DNA of 64,000 nt from CAVVDY01 sp963815775 (GTDB taxonomy: Bacteria > Acidobacteriota > Terriglobia > Terriglobales > Acidobacteriaceae): the NCBI GenBank assembly GCA_963815775.1, contig CAWFIB010000021.1, forward strand, positions 310,001 to 374,000, in the 5' to 3' direction. How positions within the stretch are numbered: the first letter of the stretch is position 1; every line of letters starts with the position of its first letter. The position numbers were made by a program, and so were the translations under genes. This document shows, in pieces, positions 1 to 9,515 of this stretch. The notes under the pieces are model-generated. The model did no database searches. It was not told the DNA's origin and saw nothing but the letters and a program-made list of their open reading frames with translations.

Positions 1-201
1 CCGACTGACGACGAATGGCCGTCGGCGGTTGCTGTGGCTAAGCAGTGATTTTTTTGTTCGACTGATCAGGCGCGTCTCTGCTTTCACAACTTGAAGTACT
101 GATTTGTGCATTGAATAGAGTCACGAACATCTGTAATACCGTTGAAGAGGAAATGGCGAGACGCGAAAGGGCATCCGCCGGTGCGTGGAGGAGAAGCACT
201 C

Positions 202-1065
202 ATGGGCAAGAACTCGACTAAGCACAAGAGCCACACAAGAAACGCTAAAGGAACAAACACCGGCGAACGAAGCGCCGGCAAGGGGGGCGATCAGAAGCTT
301 GGCAAGAAGGAATATGAGGAGGAGCTCTTCAAGCTGCAAGTCGAACTGGTTAAGCTGCAGGACTGGGTGAAGCACACCGGAGCGCGCATTGTCATCCTGT
401 TTGAAGGCCGTGACGCGGCAGGAAAGGGCGGCATCATCAAGCGTATCCTGGAACGCGTGAGTCCGCGTGTGTTCCGGCTGGTGGCTTTACCTTCCCCAAC
501 CGAACGACAAAAGACCCAGCTCTATGCCCAGCGCTACATCGAACAACTGCCTGCGGGCGGGGAAATCGTCATCTTCGACCGGAGCTGGTACAACCGAGCC
601 GGGGTCGAGCGTGTGATGGGCTTCTGCACCGAGGCGGAATACAAGCAATTTCTCAAGGGCTGCCCCGCCTTCGAAAACTTTCTCGTCAATAATGGCGTCA
701 TCTTGCTGAAGTACTGGCTCGATGTTTCGGAACAAGAGCAGCACAAGCGCTTTCTTGCACGGATCCAGGACCCATCAAAGCGCTGGAAACTGAGCCCGAT
801 GGATCTGGAGTCTCATCGCCGCTGGTACGACTATTCGCGAGCTCGTGATGCCATGCTCGCCGCAACCGATACCGCTACCGCTCCGTGGTACATCGTGCCG
901 TCGGACGACAAGAAGCGCGCCCGCCTGAACTGCATTGCCGACATTCTCTCTCGCATTCCCTACGAGGAAGTTCCCTATGCGCCTCCCAAGCTGCCCGGGC
1001 GGCAGAAGCCCAAGGGCTATCAGGAGCCAAAGCAGAAACATCAGGTGATTGCGCAGCGTTGGTAA
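202..1065 (+). CDS. ppk2: Polyphosphate kinase 2 family protein
   Basis: PPK2-type kinase of 287 aa that moves phosphate between polyphosphate and nucleotides in the cytoplasm. The P-loop GRDAAGKGG lies at about residues 69-77 and the second conserved block DRSWYNRAGVE at about 126-136, both hallmarks of the family; length is typical for a single-domain PPK2. The N-terminal 45 residues are basic and low in complexity. The frame is open back to a TTG at 142, but the ATG at 202 has GGAGGAG at 187-193, so 202 is preferred. The SulP gene follows within 20 bp, and ppk1 lies 2.5 kb further on. Whether it prefers ADP, GDP or AMP cannot be read from the sequence. Confidence 0.93.
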   Translation: MGKNSTKHKSHTRNAKGTNTGERSAGKGGDQKLGKKEYEEELFKLQVELVKLQDWVKHTGARIVILFEGRDAAGKGGIIKRILERVSPRVFRLVALPSPTERQKTQLYAQRYIEQLPAGGEIVIFDRSWYNRAGVERVMGFCTEAEYKQFLKGCPAFENFLVNNGVILLKYWLDVSEQEQHKRFLARIQDPSKRWKLSPMDLESHRRWYDYSRARDAMLAATDTATAPWYIVPSDDKKRARLNCIADILSRIPYEEVPYAPPKLPGRQKPKGYQEPKQKHQVIAQRW

Positions 1066-1081
1066 CAGCGAGCCACGAGCT

Positions 1082-2761
1082 ATGACATTCTCACGCGAGA
1101 GGTCGTTCTCCCAGCTTTTTTCCTACCGAAAAGAATGGCTGCGGCCCGATGTGATCGCTGGGTTAACCACGGCTGCGGTGGTGATTCCCAAAGCGATGGC
1201 GTATGCCACGATCGCCGGGCTGCCGGTGCAAGTGGGACTGTATACGGCCTTCCTGCCGATGGTGATCTATGCCGTGCTGGGCACATCGCGCGCACTCAGC
1301 GTAAGCACTACCACGACCCTCGCGATCCTGGCCGCTGCCGAACTGGGGCAGGTGGTTCCGAACGGAGACCCGGCCTCTCTGCTGGCTGCGTCCGCCACGT
1401 TGACGCTGTTGGTCGGAGCGATACTTGTGCTCGCGTCGATCCTGCGACTGGGCTTCGTTGCCAATTTCATCTCCGAGCCAGTTCTGATTGGCTTCAAGGC
1501 TGGCATTGGAGTCGTCATCGTAGTTGACCAGGTACCGAAGATCCTCGGAGTACATTTTGCCAGGGGCACTTTCGTTCAGAACCTGCTTGCGACCCTCCAT
1601 GGCATTCCCAAGACATCGCTGGCAACGCTCGCCGTTGGAGTCTCGATAATCGTTCTGCTGGTCGCGATCGAGCACTTTGCTCCGAAGGCGCCAGCTCCGC
1701 TGCTGGCGGTTGCGGCAGGCATTGCTGGTGCGTATTTCCTAAGCTTGCGCGCGCACGGGGTTGAGTTGGTCGGCCACATCCCGCAGGGACTGCCATCGTT
1801 CACCCCGCCGGTCCTGTCACTTGCGACCCAACTTTGGCCCGGCGCTTTGGGCATCGCCCTCATGAGTTTTACGGAAACCATTGCGGCCGGGCGGGCGTTT
1901 GCGCGCAGCGACGAACCCTCCCCGCGGGCCAACCGGGAGCTTCTCGCAACTGGATTGGCCAACGCCGGCGGCGCGCTTCTGGGCGCAATGCCCGGTGGCG
2001 GCGGTACCACCCAGACAGCGGTAAACCGTCTCGCCGGAGCACGCACACAGATGTCGGAGATCGTTACAGCGGCCATGACACTGGTGACGATGCTTCTGCT
2101 CGCCCCGCTCATCGGCTTGATGCCGCAAGCCACTCTTGCCGCAGTGGTCATCGTCTATTCCATCGGACTCATTAAGCCGGTCGAATTCCGGGACATCCTC
2201 AGTATTCGAAGAACCGAGTTCACCTGGGCCCTGATCGCATTTGCCGGTGTAGTGCTTGTAGGTACCCTGAAGGGAATCATCGTCGCGATCATTGTTTCCA
2301 TGGTCGCTCTTGCGCATCAGGTGGCTGATCCTCCGGTCTATGTCCTGGGACGCAAGCCGGGGACGAACGTCTTCCGGCCGCGCTCCAAGGAACATCCCGA
2401 GGATGAAACATTTGCTGGCTTGCTGCTACTAAGAATCGAAGGCCGAATTTTCTTCGCTAATGCTGAACACATCGGCCAGAAGATCAGACTGTTGATTGAA
2501 GAAGTGCAGCCTAAGGTCGTCGCCATTCATCTCCGAAGCGTTCCCGATCTGGAGTACACGGCCCTGAAGATGCTGATTGAGGGTGAGAGGCGACAGCGTG
2601 AGCTTGGCGTGAGGTTATGGCTGGTCGGAATGAACCCGCGTGTGCTCGAGGTAGTCCAGAAGTCGCACTTGGGCGAAGCGCTCGGACGCGATGCGATGCA
2701 TTTCAATCTGGAGATGGCGGTTGCCAAGTACCTGGGTACCACGGCGCCGTCTTCGGGCTAG
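1082..2761 (+). CDS. SulP family anion permease with STAS domain
   Basis: Inner-membrane secondary transporter of 559 aa in the SulP/SLC26 family, which moves sulfate, bicarbonate or other anions. The N-terminal motif region (PDVIAGLTTAAVVIPKAMAYA, read as IPKAMAYA around residue 35) is the SulP signature, followed by about a dozen hydrophobic segments and, from about residue 430, a cytoplasmic STAS domain. The frame stays open upstream to a TTG at 1049 that would overlap ppk2, but the ATG at 1082 starts just before the conserved N terminus. No strong ribosome site is visible, so translational coupling to ppk2 is likely. The substrate is not determined; a sulfate-only label would be a guess. 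Confidence 0.93.
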   Translation: MTFSRERSFSQLFSYRKEWLRPDVIAGLTTAAVVIPKAMAYATIAGLPVQVGLYTAFLPMVIYAVLGTSRALSVSTTTTLAILAAAELGQVVPNGDPASLLAASATLTLLVGAILVLASILRLGFVANFISEPVLIGFKAGIGVVIVVDQVPKILGVHFARGTFVQNLLATLHGIPKTSLATLAVGVSIIVLLVAIEHFAPKAPAPLLAVAAGIAGAYFLSLRAHGVELVGHIPQGLPSFTPPVLSLATQLWPGALGIALMSFTETIAAGRAFARSDEPSPRANRELLATGLANAGGALLGAMPGGGGTTQTAVNRLAGARTQMSEIVTAAMTLVTMLLLAPLIGLMPQATLAAVVIVYSIGLIKPVEFRDILSIRRTEFTWALIAFAGVVLVGTLKGIIVAIIVSMVALAHQVADPPVYVLGRKPGTNVFRPRSKEHPEDETFAGLLLLRIEGRIFFANAEHIGQKIRLLIEEVQPKVVAIHLRSVPDLEYTALKMLIEGERRQRELGVRLWLVGMNPRVLEVVQKSHLGEALGRDAMHFNLEMAVAKYLGTTAPSSG

Positions 2762-3524
2762 GTACTCTTCGGTTGCACAGGCAATGTCAGGGCGCGAAAG
2801 CGACAGGCGATCTCGCGCTGGAATCTTGAGAACTCCAATTTACGAGCGAAACGGCTGCAAGCCTCTAGACCTATTGGGACTCAAGACGCTGATCAGGGCA
2901 CGAAGCGACAGCGGGAAGTTCGCGCCGTCCGACGACGAGTTCGTAACTGTGGCCCCCTATTGTGACCCCGCCAGATGCTTCAGGCCGATATGAATTGGTA
3001 ACGCTACCGAGGATCGAACCTGGCTTTGAAGATGAGAAGAAGATGGCGCTGCCCAGGCCGCTGAGGCGTGCCTACGAACGTGACTGATTCGTGACTATTC
3101 GACCGCAACAAACCAATACCGGACCACACAAAGCGTGATGCCGGCACTCTTGCTGTTTGCCCGCATCTATATGGAAACGCATAACTAACAATGGATTAGG
3201 ACGATCGGCCCTAACAGCGCCCGGAGATTTTGAGTCCGCTGCGTCTGCCAGTTCCGCCATCCGGCGTGGGAGGCGACTTCCGTATCGCACAGCGCCCGCC
3301 AATGCTGCTACGCGAGTGCGCCCTTCGCGCTGCTCCCAACGATCAGACGTATTCAACGCGCGAAGCTCCTGGTGTTCATCCCGTCAAGTTAACGAAACTG
3401 CTTTTCTTGCAATTCGTTAACCAGATCAAAACTCTGTGAAAGCGCTGAAACTACAATGAATCTTTGGGCATTGGCCCGCACTCGCAATAGAATAAGGCGC
3501 TATCATCAGTTCCTCCCCAAAACA
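2762..3524. other. Non-coding gap between SulP gene and ppk1
   Basis: No credible protein is seen in these 763 bases; the short open frames lack family resemblance and ribosome sites. The minus strand holds a tRNA-Leu-like remnant at 3190-3266 and, further along at 2996-3023, a T-arm-like TTCGATC stretch followed by ACCA. The two do not form one tRNA because the acceptor strands are not complementary. Confidence 0.6.
3190..3266 (-). pseudogene. tRNA-Leu(CAA)-like remnant
   Basis: Read on the minus strand from 3266, the first half matches a bacterial tRNA-Leu almost base for base: acceptor start GCCGGA, D-arm GCGGAACTGGCAGACGC, then an anticodon loop CTCAAAA giving anticodon CAA. After the loop it decays. 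The 3' anticodon strand TCTCC pairs poorly with GCGGA, the T-loop reads GCCGATC instead of TTCGANN although TTAGG/CCTAA flank it, and the acceptor end ATCCATT pairs with only four bases. No CCA follows. A working tRNA with this fold is unlikely; a degraded gene copy or integration scar is the best reading. Confidence 0.5.
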
Positions 3525-5735
3525 ATGGCCAGCACAGCAAAAAGCATTCCTTCGAAGCCCCGGCGCAAGGCGACTCAGCCGGCCGAGTCCAGCAACGGCA
3601 CGCCGTCTCCCAACGGCCACCTGGCAACCGCTGCGGTCAACCTGGACGATCCTGAGTTTTATCTCAATCGTGAGCTCAGCTTGCTCGACTTCCAGCGTCG
3701 CGTACTGGAAGAGGCGCAGGACGCGAGCAATCCTTTGCTCGACCGCCTGATGTTCCTGTCATTCGTTGGCTCGAACATCGATGAGTTCTTCATGGTCCGA
3801 GTGGCGGGCCTGAAGCGGCAGATCGAAAAAGGCGTGCTGGAGACCGGGCCCGACGGCCTGTCACCGAGCGAGCAGTTGCGGGCGATTCGCGCCTCGGTCA
3901 TTCGGCTGTACCGCGGATCCTACGACACCTGGCGGCGCGAGCTGGTGACCGCACTCAACATCGCCGGCATTCGCATTCTTGACTACTCGGAGCTGAGCGA
4001 CGAGCAGCTTGCCACGGTCAATAGCTACTTTCAGGACACCATCTTTCCTACCCTGACCCCACTAGCCTTCGACCCGGGCCGCCCGTTCCCGCACATTTCC
4101 AATCTCAGCCTCAACCTGGCCGTGGTACTGCGCGATCCCCAGGGTACTGAGCACTTCGCGCGCGTGAAGATTCCCGATACCCTGCCCGCTCTGGTACCGC
4201 TGGCGCCCGAACCCAAGATGAAATCCAAGACCCGGACTACCGGCAAAGATCAGTGCTTTGTCTGGATTGAGCAAGTGGTGATGGCGAATCTGTCAGCCCT
4301 GTTTCCGGGAATGGAGATTCTTGAGGCGCATCCCTTTCATGTCACACGCGACGCCGATGTCGCCATCCAGGACCTGGAAGCCGGCGATCTGCTCGAGGTG
4401 GTGGAGGAAGGAGTGTGGCAACGGCGCTTCGCCGATGTCGTGCGTGTCGAGATCACCGAGGACATGCCTGCGTCGGTCCTGGAGATTCTGGCCACCAACA
4501 TGGAGCTGGAGCCGGAGGACGTCTACAAGATTTCCGGGCCTTTGTCGCTGGTGCGAGTCCGTCAGCTGGCGCGCATTGACCGGCCCGACCTGAAGTATGC
4601 CCCGTTTGTTCCTGCCATGCCGCCGGCTTTGACCAAGGATGAGGATGAAGACATCTTCACCGCCATCCGCCGTGGCGACATCCTGATGCAGCATCCCTTC
4701 GAATCCTTTCAGCCAGTTGTAACCCTGGTGCAGAAGGCAGCGCGCGACCCCAATGTGCTGGCCATCAAGATTACGCTCTATCGCGTAGGCAGAAATGCTC
4801 CTGTGGTCGACGCTCTGCTGGAGGCGGCGGAACAGGGTAAGCAGGTCGCGGTGCTGCTGGAGTTGAAAGCCCGCTTCGATGAGGAAAGCAACATCGGCTG
4901 GGCGCGCAAGCTGGAAGAATATGGGGTACACGTGGTGTATGGCCTGATGGGCCTCAAGGTGCACTGCAAGGCGTTGCTGGTGGTGCGGCGCGAAGGCGAT
5001 GTCATCCGGCGTTACGCCCACCTTTCCACCGGCAATTACAACGCGGTGACGGCACAGCTCTACACCGACATCGGAATGCTGACCTGCGACAACCAGATCG
5101 CCGCCGATTGCAGCGACCTGTTCAATTTCCTGACCGGCTATTCGGCGAAATCGAAGTATCGCAAGCTGCTGGTGGCCCCGGTTTCACTCCGCAACCGTTT
5201 CGTCGAACTCATCGACCGCGAAATTGAGCATCAGAAGCATGGCCGCGGCGGACACCTGATCCTCAAGATGAACGCCCTGGTCGATGCGAAGATGATCAAG
5301 GAGCTCTACCGCGCCTCGCAGGCGGGCGTAAAGGTCCAGCTCCTGGTGCGCGGCATCTGTTGCCTGCGGCCGGGAGTGCCCGGTGTCAGTGACAACATCA
5401 CCGTCACCAGCATTGTTGGGCGGTTCCTGGAGCATAGCCGCATTTACTTCTTCCACAATGGAGGGGACGAGGAAGTCTACCTGGGAAGCGCCGATCTCAT
5501 GCCGCGCAATCTCAATCGCCGGGTCGAGGTCATCTTCCCCGTGGGCGAGCCCAAGCTCATCAAGACGGTGCGTGACGAGATCCTGGGAACCTACTTGAGG
5601 GAGCAGGCCAAAGCGCGGCACATGCTGCCGGACGGAAAGTATGTGCGCGATGAGAACGCCGGCAAGAAGAACGCCTTCAACAGCCAGGAGGTCTTCATCG
5701 CGCGCGCCCAGAAACGCGCTGGTGCGAAGCGTTAA
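3525..5735 (+). CDS. ppk: Polyphosphate kinase 1
   Basis: PPK1 builds long-chain polyphosphate from the gamma phosphate of ATP through a phosphohistidine intermediate. The 736-aa product has the family order: N domain, head domain, then two PLD-like catalytic domains. The expected autophosphorylated histidine lies in YAHLSTGNYN (H499), and the second conserved histidine is in EHSRIYFF (H637). The LGSADLMPRNL block follows. The frame extends upstream to 3456, but the ATG at 3525 gives a usual N terminus with a basic, serine-rich leader of about 45 residues. Together with ppk2 nearby, the organism carries both synthesis and use routes for polyphosphate. Confidence 0.96.
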   Translation: MASTAKSIPSKPRRKATQPAESSNGTPSPNGHLATAAVNLDDPEFYLNRELSLLDFQRRVLEEAQDASNPLLDRLMFLSFVGSNIDEFFMVRVAGLKRQIEKGVLETGPDGLSPSEQLRAIRASVIRLYRGSYDTWRRELVTALNIAGIRILDYSELSDEQLATVNSYFQDTIFPTLTPLAFDPGRPFPHISNLSLNLAVVLRDPQGTEHFARVKIPDTLPALVPLAPEPKMKSKTRTTGKDQCFVWIEQVVMANLSALFPGMEILEAHPFHVTRDADVAIQDLEAGDLLEVVEEGVWQRRFADVVRVEITEDMPASVLEILATNMELEPEDVYKISGPLSLVRVRQLARIDRPDLKYAPFVPAMPPALTKDEDEDIFTAIRRGDILMQHPFESFQPVVTLVQKAARDPNVLAIKITLYRVGRNAPVVDALLEAAEQGKQVAVLLELKARFDEESNIGWARKLEEYGVHVVYGLMGLKVHCKALLVVRREGDVIRRYAHLSTGNYNAVTAQLYTDIGMLTCDNQIAADCSDLFNFLTGYSAKSKYRKLLVAPVSLRNRFVELIDREIEHQKHGRGGHLILKMNALVDAKMIKELYRASQAGVKVQLLVRGICCLRPGVPGVSDNITVTSIVGRFLEHSRIYFFHNGGDEEVYLGSADLMPRNLNRRVEVIFPVGEPKLIKTVRDEILGTYLREQAKARHMLPDGKYVRDENAGKKNAFNSQEVFIARAQKRAGAKR

Positions 5736-5830
5736 ACCCTTCAGCGCCGCGCCCGTCTAATCTACGCCTGCCCTCCTGGCTTAACATAGAGGTGAGGCCG
5801 TCAGCTCGCGGCCGTTGCGCATTCCAGTTC

Positions 5831-7558
5831 ATGCTCTTCCATCGCTCAAGTGCTGTTGATATTGCCAAGGATGACTCCCGCCAATGGCGTCAAAAGCTGT
5901 TGCTTGCGGGATTCATCGCATGGGCGTGCCTGGTATTCATGACATGTGCCGCCGCTGCTCAGGATGGAAGCGGCATGGGAGCTCCCAGCACAAGCTCGGG
6001 AGAGAAGTTCACCGTCAGTGGTGCCGTTGTCAATGCCGGGACCGGTGAACCCATCCCACGAGCGCTGGTTACCCTGCAAGGCTCGCCCACCCGGCATGTG
6101 TTCAGCGACAGCAATGGAGCCTTCAGTATCGATGGTGTACCCGCCGGGCGCTATGCCGTCCAGGCACAAAAGCCGGGTTATTTTGGTTCGCGGGAGAGTG
6201 GCTCGTTCCGTTCCGCGCAAATCCTCAAAGTGGGAGCCGGCAGCGACTCGGTAACCGTCAAGCTGGCCGCCGAGAACGTTATCTTTGGGCGCCTGACCGA
6301 CGTCAGCGGCCAACCTGTCGAGTCGGTGGGAGTGCGCCTGACCAGGCGTACCTTGCGCGACGGTGTCTGGCGCCTGGAAGCGCGCAGTTCTGCCACCAGC
6401 GATGAAGATGGCATGTATCGCTTCCCCAACCTTCAACCGGGCAGCTATTACATTTCGGCCGGCCCCGATGTGCCAACCCGGGAAGCACTGTTCAGCGATC
6501 CGGAAATGCCCAGCACCGGTTGGCAGGGAATTTACTATCCCCAGGCGCCCGACCTGGCATCGGCCTCTGCCATACAGGTCACCTCCGGGCAGAAGGTGGA
6601 AGCCGACCTGGTGATGAATCGCGTGCCGTTACACGTGGTTTCCGGCATGGTCACTGGTTTGCCTCTCCGCCGGGGAGTGAGCCTGCAGGTGCAGAACGCC
6701 TCCGGAGATTATGTCGGTGCTGGGGTACGGTTTCATCATGACACCGGCGAGTTTGAGGTCCACCTTCCCTCAGGCAATTATCGCCTGAAGGCGTATTCCC
6801 AAATGGGCGAACAGCAGTTCCGGGCGGACGTGCGCCTCGCCGTGCAAAAGGACCTGACAAACCTGAACCTGGCGCTGCAGCCGGCGGTTTCGATTCCCAT
6901 CCATGCGCGGGTTGAAGATCGCAGGCAAGACGCGTCCCAATCAGTAAGGTCGCCCGGCTTGGTTCTGGCCCGGGACGCCTTCGATTCGCCGCCGGTCTCG
7001 GTGCATCTCGTTGCCACCGAGCCGGGAGGATCGGACGCCTATTCTGTGCCCGGCGGCTCCAAGGACAATCGCACCCTGAGCTTGCGCGCGGTTGAACCAG
7101 GACGCTACCTGCCCGAGATTTCTGCCTATGGCGGGTGGTATGTCGCTTCAGCGCTGTGCGGCAACACCAACCTGCTCGCCGATGACCTGACCATCACTGC
7201 CGGTGACTCTTGCAGCGTGGAGCTGGTGCTTCGCAACGATGGCGGAGTTTTGAATGCGAAGATCGATTCTTCCCCGACCGCGGGGATGGCGCTGCTGGTT
7301 CCGGCGCGCGGACGAGGTACCACACGCACCGCTCGTTTCTACACCACTGAAGCCGACCAGGGAGCATCCATCACGATCAGCGGCGTCGCGCCCGGCGATT
7401 ACCTTCTCTATGCCTTCGATAACCCGGAAGGCGTAGAGTATTCCAATCCTGAAGTGCTGCGGTCCTATTCTTCCCAGGCCACTGCGGTGACAATTAGCTC
7501 CGGTCAGACTACAAAGGTGACAGCACAACTCATCCCCACCGGTGACGCTTCGGAGTGA
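5831..7558 (+). CDS. Secreted carboxypeptidase-regulatory-like domain protein
   Basis: A 575-aa exported protein made of several beta-sandwich modules. A hydrophobic signal segment at about residues 18-38 ends in CAAAAQ. The first CarboxypepD_reg-like module follows (VSGAVVNAGTGEPIPRALVTL, about residues 55-75), with two more repeats of the pattern G.V.....G.P.....V.L further on. No catalytic residues are evident; such modules bind sugars or serve as spacers and are very common in acidobacterial secreted proteins. The frame is open to a GTG at 5792, but the ATG at 5831 puts the signal peptide near the N terminus. It overlaps the next gene by one base, so the two are translated together. Function unknown. 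Confidence 0.85.
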   Translation: MLFHRSSAVDIAKDDSRQWRQKLLLAGFIAWACLVFMTCAAAAQDGSGMGAPSTSSGEKFTVSGAVVNAGTGEPIPRALVTLQGSPTRHVFSDSNGAFSIDGVPAGRYAVQAQKPGYFGSRESGSFRSAQILKVGAGSDSVTVKLAAENVIFGRLTDVSGQPVESVGVRLTRRTLRDGVWRLEARSSATSDEDGMYRFPNLQPGSYYISAGPDVPTREALFSDPEMPSTGWQGIYYPQAPDLASASAIQVTSGQKVEADLVMNRVPLHVVSGMVTGLPLRRGVSLQVQNASGDYVGAGVRFHHDTGEFEVHLPSGNYRLKAYSQMGEQQFRADVRLAVQKDLTNLNLALQPAVSIPIHARVEDRRQDASQSVRSPGLVLARDAFDSPPVSVHLVATEPGGSDAYSVPGGSKDNRTLSLRAVEPGRYLPEISAYGGWYVASALCGNTNLLADDLTITAGDSCSVELVLRNDGGVLNAKIDSSPTAGMALLVPARGRGTTRTARFYTTEADQGASITISGVAPGDYLLYAFDNPEGVEYSNPEVLRSYSSQATAVTISSGQTTKVTAQLIPTGDASE

Positions 7559-9210
7559 TGGTGTCCCGCTTACTTACCAGACTTCTTGCACTGCTGCCCG
7601 TGGGCCTGGTCCTGGCAGCTTCGATCGCCGCTGCGGCTTCGCAGGGCTATCCTGTGGCGGGAGTGGTGCTGGATTCCGTAAGTGGGCAACCGTTGGCCGG
7701 CATAGTGGTGTCGCTCACCTCGGACAAGGGCGGACCGTCGCTCAATGGGCGGACCTCCAACAACGGACAGTTCAGTCTTCCGTCAGTTGCCGCAGGCAAG
7801 TACATCCTCAGCGCCAGCGGCACGGGATATCGCGCTCAGGGACTCAATCAGCACGGCAACTATTTCACCGGCATCTCGGTGGGTGCCGGCCTGGACGCGC
7901 GGAACATCGTCTTCCGGCTGCAGCCCGACGCCTCAATTCGCGGCCAGGTCATCGACGACCAGAACGAGCCGGTGCGCAATGCTACAGCGCAACTGTTCCG
8001 GATGGATGAAGTGGATGGCATCCGTCGTCCGGTGGCGGTCACCAATGCCGGCACCGACGATCAGGGCAATTACCATTTTCCGCATTTGGAGCCCGGGACC
8101 TATTACGTGGCGGTCTCCGGCCGGCCCTGGTATGCGCAATATGTGCCGCAGAGCGCGCCCCAGTCGCAGCCTCGGCTTGACCCCGATACTGCCGCCCGGG
8201 TGCAGCAGGAGAGAGCCGAGCTTGATGTGGCTTATCCGCTGACGTTCTACCCCGATGCCGACGACTCCGCTCAAGCTAGTGCCATCACATTGCACGCCGG
8301 TGAGCGGGTTGCCGCCGACATCACGTTGCGTGCGGTGCCCGCCGCACATCTGAAGATCACTGGTGATAGACCGCGGCAGGGCCCTCCTCCCACCATCATG
8401 CAGCGCATCTTCGACGGCCTGCAGATTCCTGTCTTCGCCAGCCAGGGCTATGGATTTGGTCAAGGTGTGTATGAATTTGCCGGTCTGGCGCCCGGACACT
8501 ATGTCGTCGAAATCCCCGGCAGCGCCTCGGAAAACATAGGAGGCAAGGCCGGTTGGTATCGTGACATCGATGTCTATGGCGACATGGAGATCTCCGCCGG
8601 CGACTCTCCGGCGATGGCTACCGTTACCGGCCTCCTAACCTACGACGGGGCTCCTGCTCCTCGCGAGACGGCCTACTTCGAGCTCCGCAACCAGGAGACC
8701 GGTGATCGCTGGACGAGCCAGGTTTCCGACAAGGGACTCTTCGGGCTGAAAGACAATGAACTGCGCCCCGGGACGTATCAGGCGGTACTTTACGGGGCAC
8801 AGGATTGGACCATCACCAGGATCATTGCCGAGAACGCGAAAGTGCAGGGATCGGAGATTACATTGGCGCCGGGCGCAGCCGCCAAAGTGGTTTGCACCGC
8901 GGCGCGCGTGTCCGCGAGCGTCGCCGGCACCGTGCTTCAGGATGACAAGCCCTTCCCCGGGGCGATGGTGCTTCTTGTGCCGGACAACGACCTGGGCGAT
9001 AAGCAACGCTATCGCCGCGATGAAAGCGACAGCGATGGAACCTTCACCCTGCGACAGGTCGTCCCCGGCCGATACACCGCGGTGGCGCTGCAAAACGGCT
9101 GGAACCTGGATTGGGGCAGTCCTGATGTGCTGCGACCTTATCTTGCCAAAGGTGACAAGGTCGTCGTTACCAACGACAAGAGCACGAACCTCAAGCTACA
9201 GGTGCAGTAG
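7558..9210 (+). CDS. Secreted carboxypeptidase-regulatory-like domain protein (paralogue)
   Basis: A 550-aa exported protein, clearly related in layout to the preceding gene. The signal peptide covers about residues 1-27 (LLALLPVGLVLAASIAAAAS), then a CarboxypepD_reg-like module with VAGVVLDSVSGQPLAGIVVSL and further sandwich modules repeating the GQVIDDQNEPVRNA and G.Y.V.A.G patterns. The ATG at 7558 overlaps the upstream TGA in a TGATG arrangement, so coupling is likely and the pair is probably an ancient tandem duplication. A GTG at 7555 is a less attractive start. No enzyme motif is visible, and no transporter or receptor partner adjoins it. Confidence 0.85.
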   Translation: MVSRLLTRLLALLPVGLVLAASIAAAASQGYPVAGVVLDSVSGQPLAGIVVSLTSDKGGPSLNGRTSNNGQFSLPSVAAGKYILSASGTGYRAQGLNQHGNYFTGISVGAGLDARNIVFRLQPDASIRGQVIDDQNEPVRNATAQLFRMDEVDGIRRPVAVTNAGTDDQGNYHFPHLEPGTYYVAVSGRPWYAQYVPQSAPQSQPRLDPDTAARVQQERAELDVAYPLTFYPDADDSAQASAITLHAGERVAADITLRAVPAAHLKITGDRPRQGPPPTIMQRIFDGLQIPVFASQGYGFGQGVYEFAGLAPGHYVVEIPGSASENIGGKAGWYRDIDVYGDMEISAGDSPAMATVTGLLTYDGAPAPRETAYFELRNQETGDRWTSQVSDKGLFGLKDNELRPGTYQAVLYGAQDWTITRIIAENAKVQGSEITLAPGAAAKVVCTAARVSASVAGTVLQDDKPFPGAMVLLVPDNDLGDKQRYRRDESDSDGTFTLRQVVPGRYTAVALQNGWNLDWGSPDVLRPYLAKGDKVVVTNDKSTNLKLQVQ

Positions 9211-9480
9211 CGGACCCGTTTTGAAAGGGGTACAGCCTTAGCTGTGCTGCAGGCGGCAGCGGGCCCGCTTTGAAAGGGCACAGCTTTAGCTGGGCCGCAG
9301 ACGCCCTTTATTGCTGTCATTCCGAGCGGACTTTAGTCCGCGAGGAATCTGCTTTCGAGAATTTTTCAGCAGCCTCCCTGGTCATGCCGAAAATGCCTTT
9401 ATTTTTGCAACGCGAGCGGGCTTCAGCCCGCGAACGCCTTGATATCCGGAGTTTTCCATCAGCCGGCGACAGCGAAACCC
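9211..9480. repeat. Composite MITE-like repeat (alpha plus inverted beta unit)
   Basis: Dense palindromes fill the gap after the second CarboxypepD_reg gene. The first part (to about 9375) carries the alpha-unit hairpins CACAGCTTTAGCTG and GCGGACTTTAGTCCGC and ends in TTTTTCAGCAGCCT, the terminal repeat seen at 24863, 33627 and 42573. The second part (about 9376-9470) is the beta unit in reverse, with GCCTTTATTTTTGCAACGCG and GAGCGGGCTTCAGCCCGC. No left terminal repeat is found, so this copy is truncated or nested. The remaining bases up to 9515 hold nothing else. Confidence 0.7.
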
Positions 9481-9515
9481 ACTGAGGACACAACAAGACT
9501 TAAATCGTCCGCCGA

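Noticed and set aside
3000..3266. tRNA-Leu with a group I intron joining the 5' half at 3266 to the T-arm near 3023
   Set aside because: Acceptor strands (GCCGGA and TAGCGTT) are not complementary and I see no conserved P7 core in the interval.
9211..9480. CRISPR array
   Set aside because: Repeats are palindromic and of mixed type, with no regular spacers of equal length and no cas gene in the window.
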